Positions 1 through 8,109 of a stretch of 35,333 nucleotides of DNA are shown in pieces. Source of the DNA: Pseudoalteromonas arctica. GTDB lineage: Bacteria > Pseudomonadota > Gammaproteobacteria > Enterobacterales > Alteromonadaceae. The translations under genes and the position numbers were made by a program. Location: NCBI RefSeq assembly GCF_012927645.1, contig NZ_JABBMT010000035.1, positions 1-35,333 on the forward strand, in the 5' to 3' direction. Position 1 is the first letter of the stretch, and each line of letters begins with the position of its first letter. The notes under the pieces were generated by a model, which was not told where the DNA came from, made no database searches, and worked only from the letters and a program-made list of their open reading frames with translations.

Positions 1-181
1 CTGCGACGGCGAGATTATTTGGCAGGACTAGCCTATTTCGTACAGGTGGTAGTGCAACTCGATTGGAAAAATATGGATGTGAGTGATGTAATTGAAACTT
101 AGTGATTATTTCTGGGGATCCCTTAGCTGAATAGGCAAATGTAGAAAAAAACAACAATACTAAAATATATATTCTTTCCAT
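1..181 (-). CDS. Secreted or periplasmic protein of unknown function, 5' end only
   Basis: An ATG at 179-181 on the minus strand opens a frame that stays open for 60 codons and leaves the window at base 1. A strong ribosome binding site (AAGGAGG) sits about 6 bases upstream. The product starts MERIYILVLLFFSTFAYSA, a typical Sec signal peptide: short charged start, hydrophobic core, likely cleavage near AYS-A. The visible mature part is rich in His, Pro, Asn and Arg and shows no family motif I recognise, so function is left open. A 33-codon open frame on the plus strand (1-102, ending TAG) overlaps it. I prefer the minus-strand reading because it alone has a start, a binding site and a signal peptide. 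The rest of the gene lies outside the window. Confidence 0.72.
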   Translation of the reverse strand, partial: MERIYILVLLFFSTFAYSAKGSPEIITKFQLHHSHPYFSNRVALPPVRNRLVLPNNLAVA

Positions 182-617
182 GAGAACCCTCCTTTTACAT
201 TCAGCTAATGTTCACATGAAAGGGGCAAATAGTCATTAGGAAAAAGTTATTAATTTAATAACTCTGTAATTAACGTTTTTTAGAGTTCTAATCATGAAAT
301 ACGGAAAAGTAAGCACCCTATCTTTTTTATTTTTGTTCTCTTTCATCTATAAAAGCATTTGCTGGGTAAAGAGAAGAAATGCGACAGTGGATAAAATAAT
401 CCAATGGCAGGATGACGCGTCTGTTTATTTTCCACTTTCAACTGGTACAACTTGCCTTGTTCCAATTGGTGAAAAAATATGTCTTCATTAATTTTAAGCT
501 TAATAGCTACTGGTAAAAAGCACAGTTTCATTATTAGGATAACGAAACAGATACACAAGAAATAAGAGGTCATCGAGTTTACAGAGTTACCGCTGATAGT
601 TTGAGCACTTATACATT
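182..617. other. Gene-poor stretch between a divergent secreted gene and rluF
   Basis: No convincing gene is seen here. Two mutually antisense open frames exist, 294-491 (plus, 65 codons, hydrophobic start) and 343-573 (minus, 76 codons). Neither has a good ribosome binding site or a recognisable product. The stretch contains a 19-bp palindrome at 245-263 and presumably the promoter of the secreted gene that starts at 181. It also receives the 3' end of rluF at 618, with no obvious hairpin plus T-tract terminator. Confidence 0.5.
245..263. repeat. Perfect 9-bp inverted repeat with 1-base centre
   Basis: AGTTATTAA, then T, then TTAATAACT. It lies 64 bases upstream of the minus-strand gene starting at 181. 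The right arm shares AACT with a second possible pairing, AACTCT at 260-265 with AGAGTT at 282-287, so the two structures exclude each other. It may be an operator or only AT-rich symmetry. Confidence 0.35.
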
Positions 618-1541
618 TTACTTTTTAAGACTTAATGTGCCTGTGCGTGTGGTGCTATTTCTTCTTGCAGGTTTATTACTCGGTTGACCATGTTTAGACT
701 CAAAACGGCCTTGTTTAACATGCTTAGCAAAATCACGCTTTTTGTCATCTTCTTTACGTACAGAGCGCTCTTGTAAAGGTTTGCTGATATTCGCAGATTG
801 TTTGTTTTCATCCACAGATAACTCTTCGGTTTTGCCTGAATCGGCAATTGAATTATTAATCTCAGCCATTTCTTGCTCAGTTAAATGACGCCACTGCCCT
901 ACTTTTAAGCCTTTTAATGTAACATTCATAATACGAGTACGCTTTAACGTCACCACCTCGTAGCCTAAGTACTCACACATCCGGCGAATTTGACGATTCA
1001 AGCCTTGTGTTAATACAATAGTAAATTGCTGCGACCCGGTTTGTGTAACCTTACATTTTTTTGTCACGGTATCTAGAATTGGAATGCCGTTTGCCATTTT
1101 ATTTACAAACTGTCGATTTAGAGGTTTATCTACCGTCACTACATATTCTTTTTCGTGGTTATTGCCAGCACGTAGGATTTTATTGACGATATCCCCTTCA
1201 TTTGTCAGGAAAATCAACCCTTCTGATGGGCGATCTAAGCGACCAATTGGAAAAATACGATCTGGGTAATTAACCGCTTTGACGATGTTACTTTGAATTT
1301 TACGCTCAGTTGTACAGGTTATACCAACGGGTTTGTTGTAAGCGATGTAAGCGCGTTTCGGGACTTTTTTCAGCGCTTTACCATCGATCAATACCGTATC
1401 AGACAGTGCTACTTTGACACCCATTACTGGTCGCATACCATTGACAATAACACGACCATCTTCAATATATTTATCCGCTTCACGTCGTGAACAAAAACCG
1501 GTGTCACTAATAAATTTATTTAATCGTTTTAAGTCTGTCAT
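618..1541 (-). CDS. rluF: 23S rRNA pseudouridine synthase RluF
   Basis: RluF isomerises a specific uridine in helix 74 of 23S rRNA (U2604 in E. coli, with some action on U2605). The 307-residue protein begins with an S4-type RNA-binding domain (residues 5-55, [20 protein letters not shown]). The RsuA/RluB/E/F-type catalytic domain follows, with motif [10 protein letters not shown] at 100-109, where D103 is the expected catalytic aspartate. Further family blocks are [18 protein letters not shown] and [13 protein letters not shown]. From about residue 230 there is a low-complexity tail rich in Lys, Arg and Ser, comparable to the basic tail of E. coli RluF (about 290 residues) and probably an RNA-contacting extension. 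It is the last gene of a minus-strand series, 78 bases after the sugar-binding protein gene. Assignment to RluF rather than RluB or RluE rests on the overall motif set. Confidence 0.9.
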   Translation of the reverse strand: MTDLKRLNKFISDTGFCSRREADKYIEDGRVIVNGMRPVMGVKVALSDTVLIDGKALKKVPKRAYIAYNKPVGITCTTERKIQSNIVKAVNYPDRIFPIGRLDRPSEGLIFLTNEGDIVNKILRAGNNHEKEYVVTVDKPLNRQFVNKMANGIPILDTVTKKCKVTQTGSQQFTIVLTQGLNRQIRRMCEYLGYEVVTLKRTRIMNVTLKGLKVGQWRHLTEQEMAEINNSIADSGKTEELSVDENKQSANISKPLQERSVRKEDDKKRDFAKHVKQGRFESKHGQPSNKPARRNSTTRTGTLSLKK

Positions 1542-1569
1542 TGCTATTTCATCTTAATTTCAAAGGCCG

Positions 1570-1581
1570 TAGTTTAAACTA
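1570..1581. promoter_or_regulatory. 12-bp palindrome upstream of rluF
   Basis: TAGTTTAAACTA is perfectly self-complementary and lies 29 bases upstream of the rluF start. On the minus strand it overlaps a possible -10 region, with TTGCGC about 17 bases before TTTAAA. The promoter match is weak, so this is only a candidate. Confidence 0.25.
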
Positions 1582-1619
1582 GTGCCACATTTTTTGCGCA
1601 ATTAATTTAGCCTGGTAAG

Positions 1620-2681
1620 CTAATCTTTGCGTAAATTTTTTACATTAAACTGGTAACTTGCATTTCCTTTGCGTTGCAACCGATAGCGAGAAAAATCAAT
1701 AAATGACCAATCCTGCACATCAATCAAATGCTCATACTGCGCAATATTTTTTGTGGTGATCACATCTAAGTCAATTGCGATGGCGTTGTGCTTTTGCCAA
1801 TAATCAATACCGTCGTGCAAGTCAACTAGTGTTATTAGCGCCCACCCGCCAATCATAAAATGGCCGCCAACGCTTGCGGTAATTTTTCCTTGCTTGATCA
1901 AACGTAAATTATCATTTAGCCAATCAAATCCACCTATAATATAATTTTTTTGATCTGCATTTTTTACCGCGGAGTAAGCACCTAACGCCATTAAATCTGA
2001 CGCGCTCCATATAATATTGGTTTGAGGGTAACGCTGAATGAGCTTACGGGTTTTTTCCATCGCTTCTGGTTTGGACCAGCTGGCATACACAGTTTGACTC
2101 AGTTCAAGCTTATTTTCAGTTAAATACGACTTTAAGCCATCGCTACGGGCATCAGACTCTGAGCCATAGTGGCCGTTTATAGCAATAACATGAGGTGTTA
2201 TATTACGTTGTTGAGCACTCGTAACCAGCGTTTGCGCTAATTTTTTACCTGCAATAAAATTGTCGTGATATATCTCTCCTAACCAAAACTTATAATACTG
2301 CTTAGGAGCCCCGATAGTGTTACGCTCTTCACCGATAATGGTTTGCTCGAGCGTAATAAATTTCACTTTGTATTGCTCTAAAAGGTTCAGTGATTGTTTT
2401 GCGCCTCCGGGATAATTAAGCAGTACCACATAATCAGGCGGCGCACGATACTGTAAATATTTTTTAAGTTCAGCCAGTTGTATATAGCGGTTTCCCTCAC
2501 CATAGATCACATCCAAGGCAATGTTATTTTGTTTTGCTGCAACCGCCATGATGTTTTGTACTTTGCCCCAAAAAGTGTCACCTTCAACGGAGGGATTCAC
2601 AAAAAGCACTGAAAAAGATTTATCCTGCGCATTTAAATGAAATGTAAAGCCAACTAGAATAATGATCAGAAAATATTTCAT
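1620..2681 (-). CDS. Periplasmic sugar-binding protein of the ABC/LacI-like type, orphan
   Basis: The 353-residue product has a signal peptide (MKYFLIIILVGFTFHLNAQ) followed by a periplasmic-binding-protein type I fold. Its N-terminal lobe begins SVLFVNPSVEGDTFWGKV. The C-terminal lobe carries IWSASDLMALGAYSAVKNA and IIGGFDWLNDNLRLIKQGKI, which resemble ribose/LuxP-type substrate-binding proteins. I place the start at the ATG at 2679-2681, which has GGAG six bases upstream. An in-frame TTG four codons earlier lacks a binding site. No ABC permease or ATPase gene lies nearby, so it may serve a distant transporter or act as a ligand sensor for a membrane signalling protein, as LuxP does for LuxQ. 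The ligand cannot be told from sequence. It is 49 bases after the DUF418 gene on the same strand. Confidence 0.75.
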   Translation of the reverse strand: MKYFLIIILVGFTFHLNAQDKSFSVLFVNPSVEGDTFWGKVQNIMAVAAKQNNIALDVIYGEGNRYIQLAELKKYLQYRAPPDYVVLLNYPGGAKQSLNLLEQYKVKFITLEQTIIGEERNTIGAPKQYYKFWLGEIYHDNFIAGKKLAQTLVTSAQQRNITPHVIAINGHYGSESDARSDGLKSYLTENKLELSQTVYASWSKPEAMEKTRKLIQRYPQTNIIWSASDLMALGAYSAVKNADQKNYIIGGFDWLNDNLRLIKQGKITASVGGHFMIGGWALITLVDLHDGIDYWQKHNAIAIDLDVITTKNIAQYEHLIDVQDWSFIDFSRYRLQRKGNASYQFNVKNLRKD

Positions 2682-2730
2682 ATGTGACTCCAACTAAGCT
2701 GACTTATTAGAGAGCGTAGCCCACTTAAAA

Positions 2731-3810
2731 CTAGCGTGATAACTTTCGCCAAATAAATTCCATTGGGCCTTGCTTAAAATAACATGAATAAATCACACTA
2801 ACGCTAAGTTGAAAAATGACTAAACCACTCACTAATACATAATATTCTAAATGATTAAAGCTTAACACCCAGTGCGGATAAAAAACTTTAAACAACAGTA
2901 ACAAGCAAATAGTTTGCATTAGATACAAAGTTAGTGCGAGCTTTCCTGCACACCGTAATGCAATAAAGTGAAAGCCATGCTTTGTCGTCAGCATCACCAC
3001 CAAATGAATAATTAGTATAGCTGTAAATAATGCTGCAAACCAGCTTACGGGTTCTTTTAATGCACTAATAAATAAGCTAGGTTGATATTCAAAACTGATC
3101 CTAATCGCACTTAACAGTAGCGCAATTAACAGTACTTTGATCTTGCAGAATTTAGTTAAACCAGTCTCAAACAGTTTATTTTTATAGCCATAAATACCGA
3201 ATAACATTAATCCTGCTGTCATCCATAAAGTTATCAGCGGAAGTGCAATGAGCATCACGATAAACATCACACTATTATTAACAAAAATAGTCAATGCTGA
3301 TCCTCGTGAAGCCTTATAACTTGCTAAAAAATCAGCTGAATCTCGATAGATAATCAGTTTGGGGTCAACTAAGGCGAGCAAAAAAGTTATCGCCGCGGCC
3401 AATAGTAAAAATTGCCAACCGCGTTTTAATAACATCTCGTCACTCGCATCAAGGTATTTTATAACCAACCAACCCGCGCACGCGTAGATAAATAAAATAT
3501 CACCAGCCCACAACAAAAAACCATGCAATAAACCAAGCACGGCTAATACTTTTAAGCGTTTTTGCAATTGCTCAACTTGCTGGTAACGCTGCCACTGAAT
3601 ATATAGGCCAGCACCAAAGAGTAAGCAAAATAAGCTGCGAAAGCGGCCGTCAATAACACTAAGGCTCAACCATTGAATAATATGATCCGAAAAAGGCGGG
3701 GACTGTAATGGTACGTAACCAAATTCAAATAAGCCAAAAGAATAGGCATTCATATACATTAAACCAAGCACAGCAAGGCCACGGATAACATCCATATGTG
3801 AATTACGCAT
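2731..3810 (-). CDS. DUF418 (YeiB-type) integral membrane protein
   Basis: A 359-residue polytopic inner-membrane protein with about eight to ten hydrophobic segments. The N-terminal block RNSHMDVIRGLAVLGLMYMN and the block DGRFRSLFCLLFGAGLYIQ (about residues 54-72) are characteristic of the YeiB/DUF418 family. The C-terminal DUF418 part contains LALTLYLMQTICLLL and ends in the typical QGPMEFIWRKLSR. The molecular role of this family is not established; it is related to acyltransferase-3-like membrane proteins and often described as a putative transporter. The gene starts 17 bases after the stop of the EAL-HDOD gene and is probably cotranscribed with it. The ribosome binding site is weak. Family membership is secure; function is not. 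Confidence 0.85.
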   Translation of the reverse strand: MRNSHMDVIRGLAVLGLMYMNAYSFGLFEFGYVPLQSPPFSDHIIQWLSLSVIDGRFRSLFCLLFGAGLYIQWQRYQQVEQLQKRLKVLAVLGLLHGFLLWAGDILFIYACAGWLVIKYLDASDEMLLKRGWQFLLLAAAITFLLALVDPKLIIYRDSADFLASYKASRGSALTIFVNNSVMFIVMLIALPLITLWMTAGLMLFGIYGYKNKLFETGLTKFCKIKVLLIALLLSAIRISFEYQPSLFISALKEPVSWFAALFTAILIIHLVVMLTTKHGFHFIALRCAGKLALTLYLMQTICLLLLFKVFYPHWVLSFNHLEYYVLVSGLVIFQLSVSVIYSCYFKQGPMEFIWRKLSR

Positions 3811-3827
3811 TATTGATGCTCTACTTA

Positions 3828-5039
3828 CTAATTGTGCTGATGTGTGTTTGACCAGTCTAACGCATCCCAGTAAAGCTTAGGTAATAAATCACTTTTTATA
3901 TTAATAAATACAACTGCTTGCTCTAATGCCCACCAGCTGCCTGATTCATACGCTTTCACGGTTGCAAGGATATAATACAGGGTGTTTTTTTCTTCCATTA
4001 AGGCGTCCTTGATTGGTTCTGGAAACGGTAAGCGTATAAGTAATTGATCCATTGGCCGGTCTAATATTGCATCTAACAGCGAAAAAAGACCGGTTAAAAA
4101 AGCACTACTCGCTTGCGAAGGCGCGATCTTTTTTGCTATTAGTTCACAAAATCGCGCCCGAATAATACATATTTTGTTCAATTCGTTAGGTTTCGTTTGC
4201 GTAACATGAGCGGTAATAATCAAACTAACAAATTTCTTTATATGATCATGACCTAAATAAACTAAAGCCTGTTTGAGTGACTCTATTTCTTTTTGGACAG
4301 GAAATACACCGCTGTTGATCAATCTTAATAACTTAAATGCTAACGCTGTGTCTAGTTGAAACAACCGCGCAATTGCATTGATATCCGGATGCTCTTTCAT
4401 AACTTGCGCATAAAGCGTCAATGCGAGTGCGTAATTTATATTAATGTCTTTTTGTTGAATGACTACTGGCTTGGCAAAAAAGTAACCCTGAAAATAATCA
4501 AACCCCATCTTATGAGCTATTTTAAAATCATCGATGGTTTCAATTTTTTCAGCTAGCAACTTTAGCTTTTTATATTTTTGTAGCCTTTTTATCAGCGGTT
4601 CAATTTGCTGAAAAGGAGTTATTTGAATATCAAATTTGATTAATTTAACAAGTTTTAAAAACCTTTCCCACTTAGGTTCATACACAAAATCATCAAGTGC
4701 TAACACAAAGTTTTTATGAAACAGCGCGCGACACAGTTGATAGTTTTCTTCAGTAGGTTCTATTGTTTCAAGCAGTTCAAGTACAACATCTTGCGAAGGT
4801 AAAAATGCACATAAACCCATCTTTAAGGAATCAGGGCCAATGTTAATCAGTGCTTTTTTACCTGATGTAATATGACGCGTGCCAAAATTAAGCTGATTTT
4901 CCATGATCAGTTTTGCTGTTGCGACGCTTTCATCAATATCTGGAAAATAATTATCACTACTATTACGAAACAACAATTCGTAGGCAACAACATGTTGACG
5001 ACGATTAAATATTGCTTGGCGCGCAACAAATACTTGCAC
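3828..5039 (-). CDS. EAL-HDOD signalling protein with a degenerate EAL domain
   Basis: The 403-residue protein joins an N-terminal EAL-like domain (about 1-200) to a C-terminal HDOD domain (about 205-390). The EAL signature is replaced by ELLFR at residues 21-25. The DDFG(T/V)G loop reads LALDDFVYEP, lacking the usual glycines. Hydrolysis of c-di-GMP is therefore unlikely, although binding of the nucleotide or of a protein partner remains possible. This is the architecture of Vibrio cholerae CdgJ and the YuxH group, which influence motility and biofilm formation. The start is GTG at 5037-5039, preceded by AAGGG at seven bases. It follows glgA by 119 bases on the same strand, and DUF418 follows after 17 bases. 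It has no transmembrane segment and should be cytoplasmic. Confidence 0.88.
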   Translation of the reverse strand: MQVFVARQAIFNRRQHVVAYELLFRNSSDNYFPDIDESVATAKLIMENQLNFGTRHITSGKKALINIGPDSLKMGLCAFLPSQDVVLELLETIEPTEENYQLCRALFHKNFVLALDDFVYEPKWERFLKLVKLIKFDIQITPFQQIEPLIKRLQKYKKLKLLAEKIETIDDFKIAHKMGFDYFQGYFFAKPVVIQQKDININYALALTLYAQVMKEHPDINAIARLFQLDTALAFKLLRLINSGVFPVQKEIESLKQALVYLGHDHIKKFVSLIITAHVTQTKPNELNKICIIRARFCELIAKKIAPSQASSAFLTGLFSLLDAILDRPMDQLLIRLPFPEPIKDALMEEKNTLYYILATVKAYESGSWWALEQAVVFINIKSDLLPKLYWDALDWSNTHQHN

Positions 5040-5127
5040 TAATTCACCCTTAAACTCGGTTACTGGTTATTGCTTAGCAAACACAAAACCAACACTAAGT
5101 AACTAATATATAATCTTATTGCAATCC

Positions 5128-5133
5128 ATTATA
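5128..5133 (-). promoter_or_regulatory. Possible -10 element for the EAL-HDOD gene
   Basis: The minus strand reads TATAAT here, about 90 bases upstream of the GTG start of the EAL-HDOD gene and 25 bases after the glgA stop. The -35 region 17 bases upstream (CTGCTA) is poor. An alternative pair, TTGCTA with TAAGAT at 17 bases, overlaps it. Either would separate the signalling genes from glg transcription. Confidence 0.3.
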
Positions 5134-5158
5134 ACTAGCAAGGTGGTAAATAGCAGTA

Positions 5159-6706
5159 TTAATTATAAAGTTTACTGATATAATCCTTTGCTACGAGAGG
5201 CCATGTAAAACGAGTAGCCTTAGCATTACTGACAATTTCATCCCATTGCTTGGGTTGTTTTTGTCTCAGAGTTAGAGTATCGACAAAACACGCTACTAGT
5301 GCCTCGCTTTGTGTTTGTAATGTGTCACCATTAAAGCTAAAACCATTTTCCAAATGAGTGATTGTATCCTTTAAACCACCGACTTGATGTACTAAGCAAG
5401 GCTGCCCTGCTCGCATAGCAAGCATTTGGCTAATACCACATGGCTCAAAGGAACTAGGCATTAAAAATAAGTCTCCTAATTCATACAGTAATTCGCCAAC
5501 GTTATTACCATAGCCCTTTAAAAATAATAAGTTACTATTTCGCGCCATAGCAGTTGTTATAACATCTTCAAGGGCTGTATCACCGGAACCTAAAATGATC
5601 ATACGGCCTTGCTGTTGATTTAATTTTTCACACAATGCATCAAGCACTTGCAGGTTTTCACAGGGTTGGCGCAGTAACAAAGCTTTCTGATCGGTTAGGC
5701 GTCCAACACTGGTGACTAAAGGGCCTTTAACCGGCCGCTCAATAAACTGCTGTAACCGTTGATGAGCTATATAGTAACTGCTTTGCAGGTTAACTTCTTT
5801 AGCCATCCAAGCAAACAATACCTGTTCTATTGCAAAGTATAATTGTGCTAGCGTGCTGCTTTCCTGCGCATTGTGCGTGTGCTCAGTGTACTCACAGCCA
5901 TTTAATATTCCGACGACTTTATTGTTCGTCATCGCATTATTCAAATCGCGCTCTAAGCCTTCACCACCAAAAAAACCATTATGCGGTTCACTGGCTTGCA
6001 ATACTTCTTGTGCGTAGCTTGGAGATACTAAATGTACCTTATCAACTAAATTGATAGCGCTGCGCATCGGGTTAAAGCAATGAGGATAACGCGGATCGCA
6101 TAATACCTCGCCGTTATAACTTAACGCCGGAAACCATGCTTCTAAACTTGAATCATCGCCTTTAAATGGGCGGATCCCTTGCAGTGCAATATTGTGTACT
6201 GTAAATACACTACGCAAAGAAGAAAAAGATGCAAAACGATGATCAAACTTTAACAATACCGCCACGCACGCACTGTGCCAATCATGCAAATGCAATACAT
6301 CAGGACGGGTGATCACACCTTGTAAAAGCGCTTCACACACAGCGGCATTAAATAATGCAAACTTAGTGGCATCGGTGGCAAAAGGTCGGTTACCATCATC
6401 ATTACAGTATACAGCGCCATGGTGCTGACTAAATAACGGATGTGATAGAACTAATTGCCTGACTTGCCGCTGCTCAACATATACTTGCCACACTTGAACA
6501 TCATGGATATATCCTGCAAAGGGAACATGGAGCGTGCCTAATTGCACACGCTCTAACGCAGTAAAACCATAATCTGGAATAACCACATCAACGGTTAAGC
6601 CAAGCTCCGCTAATGCTTTTGGACAATCTCGTAGTACATCTGCAACACCACCCACTTTGGCATTTGGTAAAGCGTCATTTTCGGCCGCAACCATTAATAC
6701 ATGCAT
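5159..6706 (-). CDS. glgA: Glycogen synthase (ADP-glucose-dependent, GT5)
   Basis: GlgA transfers glucose from ADP-glucose to the growing alpha-1,4-glucan. The 515-residue protein has the GT5 N-terminal domain opening MHVLMVAAENDALPNAKVGG, in which KVGGVADVL takes the place of the usual KTGGLADV substrate-binding loop. Conserved LHLHDWHSA and FTVHNIALQG blocks follow. The C-terminal GT-B half has SVGRLTDQKALLL, then FEPCGISQMLAMRAGQPCLV and VGGLKDTI, matching the nucleotide-sugar site. The start chosen is the ATG at 6704-6706 with AGGAAG upstream. An in-frame TTG 11 codons earlier falls inside a large inverted repeat and is less likely. It is the last gene of the glg operon, 87 bases after glgC, the widest gap in that operon. 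It is somewhat longer than E. coli GlgA (477 residues). Confidence 0.93.
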   Translation of the reverse strand: MHVLMVAAENDALPNAKVGGVADVLRDCPKALAELGLTVDVVIPDYGFTALERVQLGTLHVPFAGYIHDVQVWQVYVEQRQVRQLVLSHPLFSQHHGAVYCNDDGNRPFATDATKFALFNAAVCEALLQGVITRPDVLHLHDWHSACVAVLLKFDHRFASFSSLRSVFTVHNIALQGIRPFKGDDSSLEAWFPALSYNGEVLCDPRYPHCFNPMRSAINLVDKVHLVSPSYAQEVLQASEPHNGFFGGEGLERDLNNAMTNNKVVGILNGCEYTEHTHNAQESSTLAQLYFAIEQVLFAWMAKEVNLQSSYYIAHQRLQQFIERPVKGPLVTSVGRLTDQKALLLRQPCENLQVLDALCEKLNQQQGRMIILGSGDTALEDVITTAMARNSNLLFLKGYGNNVGELLYELGDLFLMPSSFEPCGISQMLAMRAGQPCLVHQVGGLKDTITHLENGFSFNGDTLQTQSEALVACFVDTLTLRQKQPKQWDEIVSNAKATRFTWPLVAKDYISKLYN

Positions 6707-6730
6707 CTTTATCTTACTTCCTACTACTTG

Positions 6731-6785
6731 TATACCCAAACCACCTCAAGATACGAATTCTGCATCTTGAGGTGGCTTAGGTATA
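6731..6785. repeat. 55-base near-perfect inverted repeat between glgC and glgA
   Basis: Outer arms TATACC (6731-6736) and GGTATA (6780-6785) enclose inner arms CCACCTCAAGAT (6741-6752) and ATCTTGAGGTGG (6764-6775). Two mismatches lie between the arm sets, and the loop is 11 bases containing GAATTC. On the glg transcript this forms a long hairpin after glgC and just before the glgA binding site. No T-tract follows, so it is not a classical terminator. Its shape suggests a small mobile or REP/MITE-like intergenic element, or an RNA processing or attenuation site. Confidence 0.8.
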
Positions 6786-6793
6786 TGACTTTT

Positions 6794-8095
6794 TTAAGCT
6801 AATTGTTTACTCTCACGCTCTTGGCGCTCAAGTTTTTTGGAAAGTTCTGTAAGCATTTCCCGGGTCACTAACACGATGCCCTTTTTAGATACTCTGAAAC
6901 CATTTTCTTCGTCTGCTTTGCGATCAAAACCAATTTCAACGCCCGCTGGCACTTCACAACCACGGTCTATAATAGCACGGCGAATGCGGCAATTACGTTG
7001 AATAATCGCACCTGGTAATATTACCGACTCCTCAATTTCACAGTATGAACGAATATGTACATTAGAAAATAACAGTGATTTACGAACCACCGAGCCTGAA
7101 ATAATACAGCCGCCTGATACGGTTGAATCTACAGCCATACCACGCCTGTCATCATTATCAAAAATAAACTTAGCCGGCGGCAGTTGTTCTTGATAGGTCC
7201 AAATAGGCCAAGTTGGGTCGTATAAATCTAGCTGTGGCTCTGGCATCACCAGTTCCATGTTTGCTTCCCAAAATGAGTCTAGTGTGCCCACATCGCGCCA
7301 ATAAGGTTGGCCGTCATGTCCGGGCTCTCGAAATGGAAAAGCGAATACATTATGTTCTTCAATAATTGCCGGAATGATATCATGGCCAAAGTCACGTCCT
7401 GAGCCTTCATTCTCTGCGTCTTTTTTTAGCTGTTCAAATAGAAACTCAGTATTAAATATGTAATTCCCCATTGATGCTAAACAAGTCCCCGGACGACCAG
7501 GAATTGAACTGGGTATTGTCGGTTTTTCGTCAAAACGGCGCACTCGTTTTTCTTCATCAACAGTCATCACACCAAACGTCTCTGCGGCTTCCTCACAAGG
7601 AACTTCAATGCAGCACACCGTCATGTCTGCACCTGTTTCTACATGTTTTGCCAATAGGCCGCCGTAATCCATACGATACACATGATCACCAGATAAAATC
7701 ATTACATACTTAGGTAACTCATGACGAATGATATCCATATTTTGAAACACTGCATCGGCTGTGCCGCAATACCATTCTTCACCATAACGCTGTGATGCTG
7801 GTAATATCTCTACCGATTCACCCAGTTCTTTTTTAAAGTGCCCCCATGCGCGGTTTACATGGCGGATCAGCGAGTGCGATTTATACTGTGTGGCAATCCC
7901 AACACGACGAATACCTGAATTAATACAGTTTGATAGCGGGAAATCAATAATACGATGCTTACCACCAAAATAAACCGCCGGTTTGGCCCGCCAATTTGTT
8001 AACTCATGTAAGCGTGAACCTCTGCCCCCTGCTAAAATCAGTGCGTAGGTTTCTCGTGTCAGATTACTGATGTAGCGATTTGCATAACTTGGCAT
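6794..8095 (-). CDS. glgC: Glucose-1-phosphate adenylyltransferase
   Basis: GlgC makes ADP-glucose from glucose-1-phosphate and ATP, the committed and usually allosterically controlled step of bacterial glycogen synthesis. The 433-residue protein begins with the nucleotidyltransferase domain, with the [13 protein letters not shown] loop (residues 21-33) and then [20 protein letters not shown]. Further landmarks are [11 protein letters not shown], the metal/sugar motif [11 protein letters not shown], and the glucose-1-phosphate-binding FDEKP. A left-handed beta-helix C-terminal domain follows (about 310-410, repeats such as [18 protein letters not shown]). Length fits the family (E. coli 431). 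A GGAG site lies seven bases before the ATG. The gene is 14 bases after glgP. Confidence 0.97.
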   Translation of the reverse strand: MPSYANRYISNLTRETYALILAGGRGSRLHELTNWRAKPAVYFGGKHRIIDFPLSNCINSGIRRVGIATQYKSHSLIRHVNRAWGHFKKELGESVEILPASQRYGEEWYCGTADAVFQNMDIIRHELPKYVMILSGDHVYRMDYGGLLAKHVETGADMTVCCIEVPCEEAAETFGVMTVDEEKRVRRFDEKPTIPSSIPGRPGTCLASMGNYIFNTEFLFEQLKKDAENEGSGRDFGHDIIPAIIEEHNVFAFPFREPGHDGQPYWRDVGTLDSFWEANMELVMPEPQLDLYDPTWPIWTYQEQLPPAKFIFDNDDRRGMAVDSTVSGGCIISGSVVRKSLLFSNVHIRSYCEIEESVILPGAIIQRNCRIRRAIIDRGCEVPAGVEIGFDRKADEENGFRVSKKGIVLVTREMLTELSKKLERQERESKQLA

Positions 8096-8109
8096 AATTT
8101 ATCTCCATA

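Noticed and set aside
1..102. Plus-strand open frame ending in TAG, a possible 3' end of a gene
   Set aside because: It overlaps antisense a frame with an excellent binding site, ATG and signal peptide; the plus frame has no independent support.
294..491. 65-codon plus-strand frame with hydrophobic start
   Set aside because: Only a weak AGAG before the ATG, no recognisable product, and antisense to another equally weak frame; kept only as a note in the gene-poor stretch.
343..573. 76-codon minus-strand frame
   Set aside because: No binding site, odd hydrophobic/basic composition, no family resemblance.
6731..6785. Interpretation of the glgC-glgA inverted repeat as a rho-independent terminator
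   Set aside because: No T-tract follows on the glg strand, and glgA, needed for the pathway, lies immediately downstream.
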